A stretch of 64,000 bases of DNA, taken from assembly GCA_018266075.1 (NCBI GenBank), contig JAFEBB010000005.1, positions 1-64,000 on the forward strand, written 5' to 3'. The notes under the pieces are model-generated. The model was given only the letters and a program-made list of their open reading frames with translations. It was not told the DNA's origin and made no database searches. Made by a program: the position numbers and the translations under genes. This document shows, piece by piece, positions 43,936-52,727 of the stretch (positions are counted from its first letter, which is position 1; each line of letters opens with the position of its first letter). This DNA comes from Deltaproteobacteria bacterium (lineage in GTDB: Bacteria; Myxococcota; Myxococcia; Myxococcales; SZAS-1).

Positions 43936-46605
43936 ATGTCCGACACCTTGAGCGCCATGCGCGAGTACCGCTTCCTCGACGACAAGAGGAACGCCAGCGG
44001 GCTCAGCGACTCTGAAGAGACGCGCTGGCGCGAGCTGGGTAACCAACTCCAGATGGCGCCCGCCGCGGAGGCGCCGCAGGATCCGGTCGCTTACGCCCAG
44101 GCGCTGGTGGCGCAGGGCTACGACCCGGTGCAGGCGTTCCTGCACGTGGGCTTCACGCTCGATCAGATCGCTGCGGCCGGCTACGACATCACCGCGCACC
44201 AGCAGGCGCAGCAGGCCTACGATCCGCACGCGTACGCGCAGCAGCTCCTCGCTCAGGGCTACGACGCCGCGACCGCTTATGGCGCAGCGGGCTTGCCCGT
44301 CCCCGAGACGGCGGCGCCGGCCGCTCCGGTTGCGCCCGCGCCGGAGCCCGAGCCCGAGTTCGCCGACGCCGAGCTGATGGACGAGCCTGTTGCCGCCGCA
44401 GCGGCTGCACCAGCGCCCGAGGTCGATCCCACCGGCGGCTGGACGGCGGAGAGTGCGGGCACGCGTCCGGTCTCGGCGGAGCAAGCGATCCCCAAGGCCG
44501 ATCCCTGGCGTTCGCCGAGCCCCGTGGTGGAGACGCTGCCGGCGCCGGCGCGCGTCGTGCCGATGGTGGACGACGTCACCCGGAACGCCGACGAGCTCTT
44601 GAAGGACGCAGCCTGGGGCGTGGACAAGCCCGAGGCCGCCACCCTGCCGCGGCCGACATCCGCGGAGCGGCGCGCGGTGGATCCGTTCGCGCCGTCGGAG
44701 CCGTTGCCGCTGCCGGAAGGTGCGACGCTCCACGGTGATGCGGCTGCCGCGCCGGCCGAGGTCGCGCCGCCGCCCGAGCCGGAGCGCTCGCCGTTCGAGC
44801 CCACGCCGGTGGCGATCGCTGCGCCCGAGCCCGATCTTTCGACGCTGCCCACCTCGCCCATGCGCTCGCCGTTCGAGGCGGGCGCGGCCGGTGCGCCGAC
44901 GGTGGACCTCGCGGAGTCGACCGAGTCCGTCGAGATGGGCACGGCGGGTGTCCAGGCCGGTGGCGGGCTCGAGGGCATTCCCGAGATCGACATGGGCGCC
45001 GGCGAGCCGGCCGAGCTGGAGCTCGAGACCGGACCGAAGAGCGTTCAACCGTCGTTTGGCGGCGAGATTGATCTCGCGTCCGCGCCGGAGACCACGCCCG
45101 AGCCCGACAGCCGATTCCAAATGCCGGCCGAGATCGACCTGGCTGCCAGCAGCGAGCCGGCGCCGGAGCTCGCGGTCGAGGCGTCGCCTGCGACGGTCAT
45201 GGTCGCGGCCGTTGAGGCCGAGCCGGTCGCCGAAGCGTCGCCGGCCACCGTGATGGTGCCGGCCATCGAGGCGCCGCCCGCGATGGAGGCGTCGCCGGCC
45301 ACGGTGATGGTGGAGGCCGCTGCGCCGCCGCCGGAGCTGGTCGCCGAGCCGGTCATCGAGAGCGCGCCCGTCATCGAGAGCGCGCCCCTCATCGACGCGG
45401 CGCCGGTGATTGAAGCGCCCGCCATTGAGGCCGCGCCGGCCATCGATGCCGAGCCCGTCATCGACGCCGCACCGGTCATCGAAGCGCCGGCCATCGATGC
45501 AGAGCCCGTGTTGGAGGCTGCGCCGGTGGTCGAAGCGCCTGCCGTCGAGGCCCAGCCGGCGATCGACGCCGCGCCGGTGATGGAGGCCGCGCCGGTCGTG
45601 GAGCAGGCGATTGAGGTCACGGCCGAGGTCATTCCGGCGGCGGCCGAGCCCATCACGGCCGACGGGACGAACGGCGTGGCCCACGCGCCCGTGGCCAATG
45701 ACAATCCGCCGTGGCCCACGCGCTCGGAGCTGTCCGAGTGGCGCTCGGCCGACAAGGCCGAGTACGTCGCCTGGTCGTGGAACGAGGGCGGGATCGAGCC
45801 GTTTGCGGAGCTGCCGGAAGAGGCCTTTGCCGCGGAAGGCGCAGCTGCACCGGCGCCGACTCCGGTTTTTGCGGCCGAGCCCGTGCCAGAGCCCGCGCCC
45901 GAGCCGGTTGCGCCGCCCGCGCTCGATCGCACGCCGACCGAGTTCGACGCGCATCCGGCCGGCGAAGAGGCCACGCTCGACGGCGAAGTGCTGGAGATGA
46001 GCGAGCCGGTCATCGAGGCTGCGCCCGTGATCGAAGCGGCGCCGGTCCTCGATGCCCAGCCGATGCTGGACGCGCAGCCGATGCTCGAGGCCGACGTGGT
46101 GCTCGAGCCGGTGATCGACGCGCAGCCCATCCTCGAGGCGCCGATCCTCGAGGTGGCGCCAGCGACCGACGACGCGCCGATGGCCATCGACGAGAGCGAG
46201 TTCGTGCCGGGCGCGAACCCGGCGGGTCCGCAGCCTGCGCCGGTGGTGGCGGGGGAGAACCGCGTCATCGTGCACCTGGTGGAGGGCGCGGTGAAGCGGG
46301 GCACGGTTCAGGACATCGACCTGGGTGCGGATGCGGTCGTGCTGCACTCGCAGATTGGCGCGGAGACGATTCGCCGCGAGCGGATCAAGGCGGTGTTCTT
46401 CATGTTGCCGCCGGGCGCGCCGCCGCCGCAGGTGGAGGGCAGCAAGCTGCGCATCACCTTCCACGACGGCCGCCAGCTCGTGGGCTACTCCGATGCCTAC
46501 GACGGTCAGTCGAGCGGCTTCTTCGTGATCCCGGCCGACGCGCGCACGAACACGCAGCGCATCTACGTGTACCAGGGCGCCGTCCGCCAGGTCGCGCGCG
46601 GCTAA
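43936..46605 (+). CDS. 889-aa low-complexity protein with DUF6982-like C-terminus
   Basis: A large soluble protein. The first 125 residues are helical and contain repeated YAQALVAQGYDP-type units (compare YAQQLLAQGYDA). From about 130 to 770 it is Pro/Ala/Glu-rich low complexity with many near-identical steps (PVIEAAP, PVIDAQP, ASPATVMV). The final 110 residues fold as a DUF6982-like, PilZ-like beta barrel: RVIVHLVEGAVKRGTVQDID, AVFFMLPPG, LRITFHDGRQLVGYSD, GFFVIP. Such domains occur in myxobacterial motility and signalling proteins; ligand unknown. Confidence 0.87.
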   Translation: MSDTLSAMREYRFLDDKRNASGLSDSEETRWRELGNQLQMAPAAEAPQDPVAYAQALVAQGYDPVQAFLHVGFTLDQIAAAGYDITAHQQAQQAYDPHAYAQQLLAQGYDAATAYGAAGLPVPETAAPAAPVAPAPEPEPEFADAELMDEPVAAAAAAPAPEVDPTGGWTAESAGTRPVSAEQAIPKADPWRSPSPVVETLPAPARVVPMVDDVTRNADELLKDAAWGVDKPEAATLPRPTSAERRAVDPFAPSEPLPLPEGATLHGDAAAAPAEVAPPPEPERSPFEPTPVAIAAPEPDLSTLPTSPMRSPFEAGAAGAPTVDLAESTESVEMGTAGVQAGGGLEGIPEIDMGAGEPAELELETGPKSVQPSFGGEIDLASAPETTPEPDSRFQMPAEIDLAASSEPAPELAVEASPATVMVAAVEAEPVAEASPATVMVPAIEAPPAMEASPATVMVEAAAPPPELVAEPVIESAPVIESAPLIDAAPVIEAPAIEAAPAIDAEPVIDAAPVIEAPAIDAEPVLEAAPVVEAPAVEAQPAIDAAPVMEAAPVVEQAIEVTAEVIPAAAEPITADGTNGVAHAPVANDNPPWPTRSELSEWRSADKAEYVAWSWNEGGIEPFAELPEEAFAAEGAAAPAPTPVFAAEPVPEPAPEPVAPPALDRTPTEFDAHPAGEEATLDGEVLEMSEPVIEAAPVIEAAPVLDAQPMLDAQPMLEADVVLEPVIDAQPILEAPILEVAPATDDAPMAIDESEFVPGANPAGPQPAPVVAGENRVIVHLVEGAVKRGTVQDIDLGADAVVLHSQIGAETIRRERIKAVFFMLPPGAPPPQVEGSKLRITFHDGRQLVGYSDAYDGQSSGFFVIPADARTNTQRIYVYQGAVRQVARG

Positions 46606-46851
46606 TCCGGTCCGATCACCGCACACCGATCACCGTCACCGTTCCCCAAGCACGCGCGCGACCCGTGCGCCGTGGGGAAACGTGTGCCACCCACGCCATG
46701 CAGAGATCGCGTGATCTTTCGCCGCACTGCGTCGTGTAGGTGCTCCACGGTTCACGTGCGGTCGAATGTGTGGGTGGGGGTCTTGAACTCACAATCCCCG
46801 CCACCTAAAGTGCCGATCAGCTCCGGTCCGGGGAGCAGAGGTTGGGGAACA
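46606..46851. other. Intergenic stretch before the PilZ gene
   Basis: About 245 bases. The first part has short direct repeats (CCGATCACCGCACACCGATC). No gene, promoter pair or terminator could be supported. The region just upstream of the PilZ start contains GGTTGGGGAACA as the likely ribosome site. Confidence 0.5.
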
Positions 46852-47202
46852 ATGGTGGTGGCTTCTTCCGAGCGGCGCGCCGATCAGCGGCTCCCGCTTT
46901 CGCTCACCGCGCACTGCCAGGTGGGCACGGATTACTCACGCAGCGACGTGGTCGACGTCTCGCGTTCGGGCATTGGCCTGCGCACCGACACGCCCTGGCC
47001 GCCGGGCACCTCGCTGCGCGTGGCGATGGCGCTGCCGCACCACGAGGGCCCCAAGTTCTGCACCCTCACCGGCACCGTGGTCCGCGCGCGCCCGGGCGGC
47101 GTGGGCGTGCGCCTCGATGACTCCAAGGCCAGCCGCAGCGACCGCGATGTGCTCGCCGGCTTCCTGGCCGTGCTGAGCATGCAGCGCCAGCTCAGCTACT
47201 AG
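46852..47202 (+). CDS. PilZ domain protein
   Basis: A 116-residue single-domain PilZ protein. The cyclic di-GMP-binding motifs are visible: RRADQR (RxxxR-type, about 8-13), DVSRSGIGL ((D/N)xSxxG type, about 33-41), and a later GTVVRARPGGVGVRLDD strand. It probably binds cyclic di-GMP and acts through a partner. GGGGAACA precedes the ATG. Confidence 0.9.
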   Translation: MVVASSERRADQRLPLSLTAHCQVGTDYSRSDVVDVSRSGIGLRTDTPWPPGTSLRVAMALPHHEGPKFCTLTGTVVRARPGGVGVRLDDSKASRSDRDVLAGFLAVLSMQRQLSY

Positions 47203-47214
47203 CTTCAGCGACCA

Positions 47215-47997
47215 TCAGTTCAGGTAGCCGCCGCTTCCAGGCGTGCCCGTGCCTTCGTCGTCGTCGGGCTCGTCGCCGCCCGTGATGACGGTGAACTTGC
47301 TCGAGCGCTTGCGCAGCTCCTGCTCGATGCGGTGCGCGCGCCAGCGCAGCCAGAGGCGCCGCGGCGAGAGGTCGAAGCTCGAGCGCGTGGCGAGCTCTCC
47401 AGCGAAGAACGCAGAGAACTCGGGAACGAGGGCGGCGGGGTGGGTCCGGATGGCGTAGAGCACCAGCATGCCCAGCGAGAGGTAGAGCAGCACCTCGGCC
47501 TTCATGGGCAGCACCATCATGAAGTTGATGAGCGCGCCCCGGTGCAGGGCCACCCAAACGACCAGGAGCCCGAGGGAGACGGCCGTCGCGCCCAGGTAGC
47601 TGCCGTCCGCGACGCGGGCCCAGAAGAGCGAGAACCCCAGGGTCACCAGCGAGCCAGCCAGCCCGAGCCCGAAGAACCAACCCAGGAACGCCGACGATCC
47701 CACGCGCTCTTCCACCCCCGCACCGAACACCAGGAGAGAGTAGACCGTGAAGACGAGGCCCCACGGGTCCGGGTCGGCGAAGACGTAGGTCACGAGCTGC
47801 CAGACGAGCCCGTGCTTCACCTCGGCGGGCGTGAAGACGAAGGCCTTGACGAGCCCCAGGCCCACCACCTCGGGCATGTGGTGCGCGCCCATGAGCAGCA
47901 CCGAGAGCACGAACGTGACGATCGCGAGCCGCGTGGACCACATCCGCAGGTCCCACCGGATCCCGAATCCACCGCCGAAGCCTTGGGCTGGTCTCAT
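47215..47997 (-). CDS. Rhomboid-like membrane protein lacking catalytic residues
   Basis: A 260-residue protein with about six membrane segments and a charged cytoplasmic C-terminus (about 205-260). The overall pattern fits the rhomboid/Derlin-like fold: GLVWQLVTYVFADPDPWGLVFTVYSLLVFG and the later GSYLGATAVSLG, where active rhomboids have GxSG. The nucleophile Ser is replaced by GATA and no catalytic His is seen in the later helices, so it is probably not a protease. Function unknown. The stop faces the PilZ gene with 12 bases between. Confidence 0.75.
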   Translation of the reverse strand: MRPAQGFGGGFGIRWDLRMWSTRLAIVTFVLSVLLMGAHHMPEVVGLGLVKAFVFTPAEVKHGLVWQLVTYVFADPDPWGLVFTVYSLLVFGAGVEERVGSSAFLGWFFGLGLAGSLVTLGFSLFWARVADGSYLGATAVSLGLLVVWVALHRGALINFMMVLPMKAEVLLYLSLGMLVLYAIRTHPAALVPEFSAFFAGELATRSSFDLSPRRLWLRWRAHRIEQELRKRSSKFTVITGGDEPDDDEGTGTPGSGGYLN

Positions 47998-48070
47998 AGC
48001 TGCAACCGATGCGTCCGAGCGGGTGCGATTGCAACCTAACCACGAAACCAGCGGGCCGCCGGGCGGGCGC

Positions 48071-48265
48071 CTACTTGGCCCGTTCCTTCCAGAAGAGCGT
48101 GACCGTGAGGCAGTGGAACTCCTTGTCGGAGCTCTGCGTGACGACCTTGTCCACGATCTCGCAACCAGGGTTGTCGCGGATCCACTTGGTGATGTTCTCG
48201 CCCATCTGCTCGCGGTCGCGCGCGAGGGTGGTCGAGAAGACCTTCACACCCGTGAAGTTCACCAT
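48071..48265 (-). CDS. Small conserved hypothetical protein (64 aa)
   Basis: A 64-residue soluble protein with alternating beta strands (MVNFTGVKVFSTTLARD, and KEFHCLTVTLFWKERAK at the end) and a middle helix (MGENITKWIRDN). The size and fold type resemble small beta-sheet proteins such as dodecin-like or stand-alone domains, but I recognise no family. GGGAGTGGG lies upstream of the ATG. Confidence 0.72.
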   Translation of the reverse strand: MVNFTGVKVFSTTLARDREQMGENITKWIRDNPGCEIVDKVVTQSSDKEFHCLTVTLFWKERAK

Positions 48266-48353
48266 GTTTTCCCACTCCCGCTCATCGGGACGACGCCCGT
48301 CCTGAAATCACTCTACACGCACTTGTCGGCTCCCAGAAACCAGGAACCAGGAA

Positions 48354-49541
48354 CTAGATCGCCTCGACCAGCACCGCGATCCCCTGCCCACCGCCGATGC
48401 ACGCCGAGCCGATGCCGTACTTCTGGCCGCGGCGCTTGAGCTCATAGAGCAGGTGCGCGGTGATGCGCGAGCCCGAGGCCGCGAGCGGGTGGCCCACGGC
48501 CGTGGCGCCGCCGTCGACGTTGGTCGTCTCGCGGTCCAGCCCGAGCTCCTTCTCCACCGCCAGGTACTGCGGCACGAAGGCCTCGTTCACCTCGACCAGC
48601 GACACGTCCTTCATGGTCGCGCCAGTCTTCTCCAGCAGCTGACGAATCGCCGGCGCCGGGCCGATGCCCATCACCTTCGGGTCGCAGCCCACCACGCCCC
48701 AGCCGAGCAGCTTGCCGATGGGCGTGAGGCCCTTCTCCGCCCATGCGCGGTGCGCGAGCACGAACGCGCCGGCGCCGTCGCTGATGCCCGAGGCCGCGCC
48801 CGGGTGCACCACGCCGTCCTTCTTGAAGACCTTGGGCAGCTTCTTCAGGCCCTCGAGCGTCGTGTCCGGACGGTTGTGCTCGTCCTTGGCGAAGAACGTG
48901 GAGCCCTTCTTGCTCACCAGCTCCACGGGCGTGATCTCGTTCGCGAGGCGGCCGCCTTCCTGCGCGGCGGCGAAGCGCTTCTGGGTGAGGACCGAGTAGG
49001 CGTCGACCTCGTCCTGGCTGATCTTGTACTGCTCCGCGAGGTTCTCCGCGGTGATGCCCATGGGCAGCCCGGTGAAGCTGTCGGTGAGCGAGGTGGTGAG
49101 GCTGTCCTCGAGGCCGCCCTTGCCGAGCGGGATGCCCCAGCGCGCGCCGCGGATGATGTGCGGCGCCTGGCTCATGCTCTCCGTGCCACCCGCGAGGACC
49201 ACGTTGGCCTGGCCGGTCATGATCAGCGCGGCGGCCTGGGTGAGCGCCTCGAACCCCGAGCCGCAGAGCCGGTTCACGGTGACGGCCGGGACGTTCTGCG
49301 GTGCCCCGACCTTCAGGCCGATGTGGCGCGCCAGGTAGATCGCGTCGGGCGAGGTCTGCACCACGTTGCCGAAGACGACGTGCTCGATCTGATCGGGCGT
49401 CACCTTGGCCTGCTCCAGGGCGGCCTTCGCGGCCACCACGCCGAGGTCGGTGGCGCTCTTGTCCTTCAAGGTGCCGCCGAAGGTGCCGAACGCGGTGCGC
49501 TTGGCGGAGAGGATCACGAGGTCGTTCGAGACGGGCTTCAT
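48354..49541 (-). CDS. Acetyl-CoA C-acetyltransferase (thiolase)
   Basis: A 395-residue thiolase II-type enzyme condensing two acetyl-CoA to acetoacetyl-CoA, or the reverse. The nucleophile Cys is C93 in VNRLCGSGFEA; the NEAF motif, GHPLAASGSR with the catalytic His, and the final CIGGGQGIA with the acid-base Cys are all present. The ATG at 49541 has AGGAG 8 bases upstream; the frame extends further with no conserved sequence. It stands alone, divergent from the FG-GAP gene. Confidence 0.93.
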   Translation of the reverse strand: MKPVSNDLVILSAKRTAFGTFGGTLKDKSATDLGVVAAKAALEQAKVTPDQIEHVVFGNVVQTSPDAIYLARHIGLKVGAPQNVPAVTVNRLCGSGFEALTQAAALIMTGQANVVLAGGTESMSQAPHIIRGARWGIPLGKGGLEDSLTTSLTDSFTGLPMGITAENLAEQYKISQDEVDAYSVLTQKRFAAAQEGGRLANEITPVELVSKKGSTFFAKDEHNRPDTTLEGLKKLPKVFKKDGVVHPGAASGISDGAGAFVLAHRAWAEKGLTPIGKLLGWGVVGCDPKVMGIGPAPAIRQLLEKTGATMKDVSLVEVNEAFVPQYLAVEKELGLDRETTNVDGGATAVGHPLAASGSRITAHLLYELKRRGQKYGIGSACIGGGQGIAVLVEAI

Positions 49542-49605
49542 GGGTGGGCTCCTGGAGGGCGGCAAACATCACCTGCGAGCGGGTGAATCGCAAGCGCGGC
49601 GAGCC

Positions 49606-49711
49606 GCCAGTAACGCGGGACGGGTCGCCAGTAACAGCCGATGGGTCACCAGTAACGGGGGAAGGGGCGCCAGTAACAGCCGATGGGTCGCCAGTAACGG
49701 GGGGAACGGTC
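49606..49711. repeat. 21-bp tandem array between divergent genes
   Basis: Five units of 21 bp (one of 22) beginning GCCAGTAAC or ACCAGTAAC at 49606, 49627, 49648, 49669 and 49690. Units 2 and 4 are almost identical, hinting at a 42-bp higher-order unit. A second pair of 21-bp units (GGCAGCCCAGGCGGCGTT type) follows at about 49730-49772. The array lies in the 277-base gap between the thiolase and FG-GAP genes; a small frame through it (GTG at 49583 to a stop at 49822) overlaps the ATG at 49819. Confidence 0.85.
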
Positions 49712-49818
49712 GCCAGTCATGTGACCGGCAGCCCAGGCGGCGTTTCTGGCAGCCCAAGCGGCGTTGCCGGCGACCCTCGGAGAGGCCGGGAGGTGGGGTT
49801 TCGAGTAGTTTGCAGCCC

Positions 49819-51897
49819 ATGAACCGTCGCCTCGCCTGCCTGCTGCTCGTCCTGCCGCTGATCGCCTGCAACAAGAGCTCGACCGCCTCCGACGCCGGCG
49901 GCACCACCACCGGAGGTTCGGGCTCGACGGCCGGCGGCACGACCTCTGGAAGCTCGAGCACCGGCGGCAGCACCGGCTCGACCGGCGACGCAGGTCCGAT
50001 CGACGCCGGCCCAATCGATGCGGGCGACTTCGAGCAATGCGACGCACACGCGAGCGGCCCGAGCCACATGACCGACTCGACCATCGCCTGGAACCTGGGC
50101 GACGGCGGCTTGAACCTCACCGGCAACCGCATCATCGCCGCGGACCTCGACGGCGACGGCTATCCGGACCTGATCGTCCACGCCATCTACACGAACGCGC
50201 GCAGCCTGGTCCCGCTCTCGGACGGCGGCACCGGGCCGCTCTACGAGCACGTGCTCATGAACCGGCCGAATCCGAATGGCGGGCGCATGTTCGTGGACGC
50301 GACGGTGGAGAGCGGCGTGTTCCAGGTGCGCGCGGGGCAGGGCCTGCGCTCGGCGCAGCTCGCCGTGGCCGCCGACATCGACAACGACGGCGACCTCGAT
50401 CTCTTCAGCGGCACGTACACGGATCCCACCCATCCGGAGACCGACCCGGGCGACCGCAGCGAGGTGCTCATCAACGACGGCACCGGCCACTTCACGCTCG
50501 CGCCCATCTCCGACGCGCAGCCGCAGGCGAGTCAGCTCTGGCCGACGACGGGCGCCACGTTCACCGACGTCGACCACGACGGCAAGCTCGACCTGTTCGT
50601 GGGCTTTTGGTACCGCGCGTACGGCTCGTCGGAGTACGGCGTGCCCGCGCAGCTCTACCGGGGCAACGGCGACGGCACGTTCGCGTCGATCACCAACAGC
50701 GCGGGCGTGGCCACCAGCAGCGGCCTCTTCACGCTCGGCAACGACCAGAACCCCAAGCCGGCGTACGGCGTCACCGCGTGCGACGTGAACGGCGACGGCT
50801 CGCCCGAGCTGATGATCAGCGCCTACGGCCGCCAGTGGAACAACCTCTACTTGAACGACGGCACCGGCCACTTCGCCGAGGTCGGCCAGGACTCGGGCTA
50901 CGCCGGCGACGAGAACCTCGACTACACCGATAACCAGTTCTTCCTCTGCTACTGCACCGTGCATCCAACGGCCGCCGGCTGCGCGGACGCAGGCGCGCCG
51001 CTGATCCAGTGCCCCACGCCCGCCGACGCGGACTGGTCCGCGGGCAGCGACGATCAGCCCTGGCGCCTCAACGGCAACACCTTCTCCACGCTCTGCGCCG
51101 ACATCACCGGCGACGGCATCCCCGATCTCTACTCGGCCGAGATTCGCCACTGGCACATCGGCAACAGCTCGGATCCGTCGGAGCTGCTGGTGGGCGACGG
51201 CCACGCGCACTTCACGCGCCCGGGCAACGCCAACGACGGCCTGGTGATGCCGCATCCCACCAGCGACTGGAACGAGGGTGCGCTCATGGTCGCCGGGCCG
51301 GACCTGGACAACGACGGCCGGCGCGATCTGGTGGTGGCCGCGAGCGACTACCCCGATCAGTTCGGCTGGGTCTTCCACCAGCTCACGGACGGCGGCTTCG
51401 AAGAGGTCGGGCAGGACTGGGGCATGCACCACCCGTGCATGAGCGGGCTCGCGGTGGCCGACTTCGATCGCGACGGCGATCTCGACGTCATCGTGGGCTC
51501 GGGCACCGCGCGCGACTGCTCGGCGATTTGGCACACCAACGAGGTGCACATCTACACGAACGACGCGTCGACGCGCGCGCACGCGATCGAGATTCGCCTC
51601 CGCGGCGACGGCGTGACCGCGAACCGCATGGGTGCGGGCGCGAAGGTGACGGTGGAGGCGGGCGGGGTGACGCAGGTGCAGGAGCTGCAGACGGGCTTCG
51701 GTCACATGGCGATGGAGCACGACACGGTGTTGCACTTCGGGCTCGGCGAGTGCGCGGGCGCGGCGAACATCACGGTCACCTGGCCGGATGCGGTGCACAC
51801 CACGCAGACCTGGACGCGGGTGCTCGGCGATCAGCTCATCGAGCTGCAGATGGGCGACCCTTCGGTGCACCAGGTGGTCAGCTGGTATCGGGGCTAG
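49819..51897 (+). CDS. FG-GAP/VCBS lipoprotein with ASPIC/UnbV tail
   Basis: A 692-residue lipoprotein: lipobox LIAC, a Ser/Gly/Thr tether with two PIDAG steps, then a seven-bladed-propeller-type domain with repeated calcium-binding FG-GAP motifs (DLDGDGYPDLIV, DIDNDGDLDLFS, DVDHDGKLDLFV, DVNGDGSPELMI, DITGDGIPDLYS, DLDNDGRRDLVV, DFDRDGDLDVIV). The C-terminus has MGAGAKVTVEAGG and VTWPDAVHTTQTW, the ASPIC/UnbV pattern. A surface adhesin or binding protein is likely. The last codons and stop lie inside the left arm of an inverted-repeat element. Confidence 0.9.
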   Translation: MNRRLACLLLVLPLIACNKSSTASDAGGTTTGGSGSTAGGTTSGSSSTGGSTGSTGDAGPIDAGPIDAGDFEQCDAHASGPSHMTDSTIAWNLGDGGLNLTGNRIIAADLDGDGYPDLIVHAIYTNARSLVPLSDGGTGPLYEHVLMNRPNPNGGRMFVDATVESGVFQVRAGQGLRSAQLAVAADIDNDGDLDLFSGTYTDPTHPETDPGDRSEVLINDGTGHFTLAPISDAQPQASQLWPTTGATFTDVDHDGKLDLFVGFWYRAYGSSEYGVPAQLYRGNGDGTFASITNSAGVATSSGLFTLGNDQNPKPAYGVTACDVNGDGSPELMISAYGRQWNNLYLNDGTGHFAEVGQDSGYAGDENLDYTDNQFFLCYCTVHPTAAGCADAGAPLIQCPTPADADWSAGSDDQPWRLNGNTFSTLCADITGDGIPDLYSAEIRHWHIGNSSDPSELLVGDGHAHFTRPGNANDGLVMPHPTSDWNEGALMVAGPDLDNDGRRDLVVAASDYPDQFGWVFHQLTDGGFEEVGQDWGMHHPCMSGLAVADFDRDGDLDVIVGSGTARDCSAIWHTNEVHIYTNDASTRAHAIEIRLRGDGVTANRMGAGAKVTVEAGGVTQVQELQTGFGHMAMEHDTVLHFGLGECAGAANITVTWPDAVHTTQTWTRVLGDQLIELQMGDPSVHQVVSWYRG

Positions 51898-51987
51898 GAA
51901 GCCCCTCCCACAGAACCACTTTCTCAAAGTGGCGTGGACCGGGGGTGCATGAGGTTGTGGGAGGCGCTTCCCAGCGCCGACATCCCA
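51888..51987. repeat. Inverted-repeat element, copy 1
   Basis: The right part (51955-51987) is identical over 33 bp to the right part of copy 2. The left arm (51888-51912) matches copy 2 with about three or four differences, and it contains the TAG stop of the FG-GAP gene. Between the arms lies a separate perfect hairpin, CCACTTT/AAAGTGG (51916-51932), not shared with copy 2. The element sits in the gap between two convergent genes. Confidence 0.85.
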
Positions 51988-51988
51988 A

Positions 51989-52672
51989 CTACCTCAGTGA
52001 GAACTTGTCCCAGTGTCCCCAGGGCAGCCCGGCGACGATCTGGTACAGCATGATCGACCCGAGCAGCGCGAGGAACGCGGGCCGCAGGTGTCGCACGCGC
52101 ACCTCGCGCTTGCCGACGCCGGTGAACCAGGCCTTCGCGGCGTCCATGCGATCGGCCATGGTGCCCTTGGCTGCGCGCTCCCGGCCCGTCTCTTCCATCG
52201 CCGCGAGCTGACGCTTGTGCGCCACCCAGAGCTGGTCGGGCGTGGCGTTGGGAAGGCCCCCGGCGAGATAGTAGCCGTCGAGATCCGCGCCCGGGCGCTT
52301 GTGGTCCGCGCTCAGCACCGACGCGCCGCCGTCATAGGGCGTGAAGAAGTAGAGCCGCCGGGTGCGCTTGTCGACGAGGTACAGCGACGCGTACGTCTTC
52401 TCCGCGCGATGCAGGTAGTCGAACGAGTACTGCGCCTGCCCGAGGAGCGGCTTCTCGCTTCGCACGCCCAGCCGCTCGAAGCCGAGCGCCTCCAGCGCGG
52501 GCGCGGTGGTGCGAATGGGCTCGGGGTCGTCCTGCGGCGGCCACTCGTCGTGCGGCTCGGCGCGCTGGCGAACGGCGCCGGGAAAGAGGCAGGCGAGGGC
52601 GCCGGGCACGCTCGACCAGAGGATGCCAATGGCCAGCGCGGTGACGAGGAGGAGTCTCAAGCCGTACGGCAT
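51989..52672 (-). CDS. Hypothetical exported or membrane protein (227 aa)
   Basis: A 227-residue protein with an N-terminal hydrophobic segment (about 4-27), a soluble middle containing LGFERLGVRSEKPL and RAEKTYASLYLVDKRTRRLYFFTPYDGG, and a C-terminal hydrophobic segment (LRPAFLALLGSIMLYQIV). The middle looks like a periplasmic beta domain. No family recognised. Its stop is only 2 bases past the inverted-repeat element. Confidence 0.75.
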   Translation of the reverse strand: MPYGLRLLLVTALAIGILWSSVPGALACLFPGAVRQRAEPHDEWPPQDDPEPIRTTAPALEALGFERLGVRSEKPLLGQAQYSFDYLHRAEKTYASLYLVDKRTRRLYFFTPYDGGASVLSADHKRPGADLDGYYLAGGLPNATPDQLWVAHKRQLAAMEETGRERAAKGTMADRMDAAKAWFTGVGKREVRVRHLRPAFLALLGSIMLYQIVAGLPWGHWDKFSLR

Positions 52673-52727
52673 GCGCGCGTGAACTTAGCCCAGGCGGCTC
52701 CGAAGTTGTGCTTGGATTGCGCCCGGC

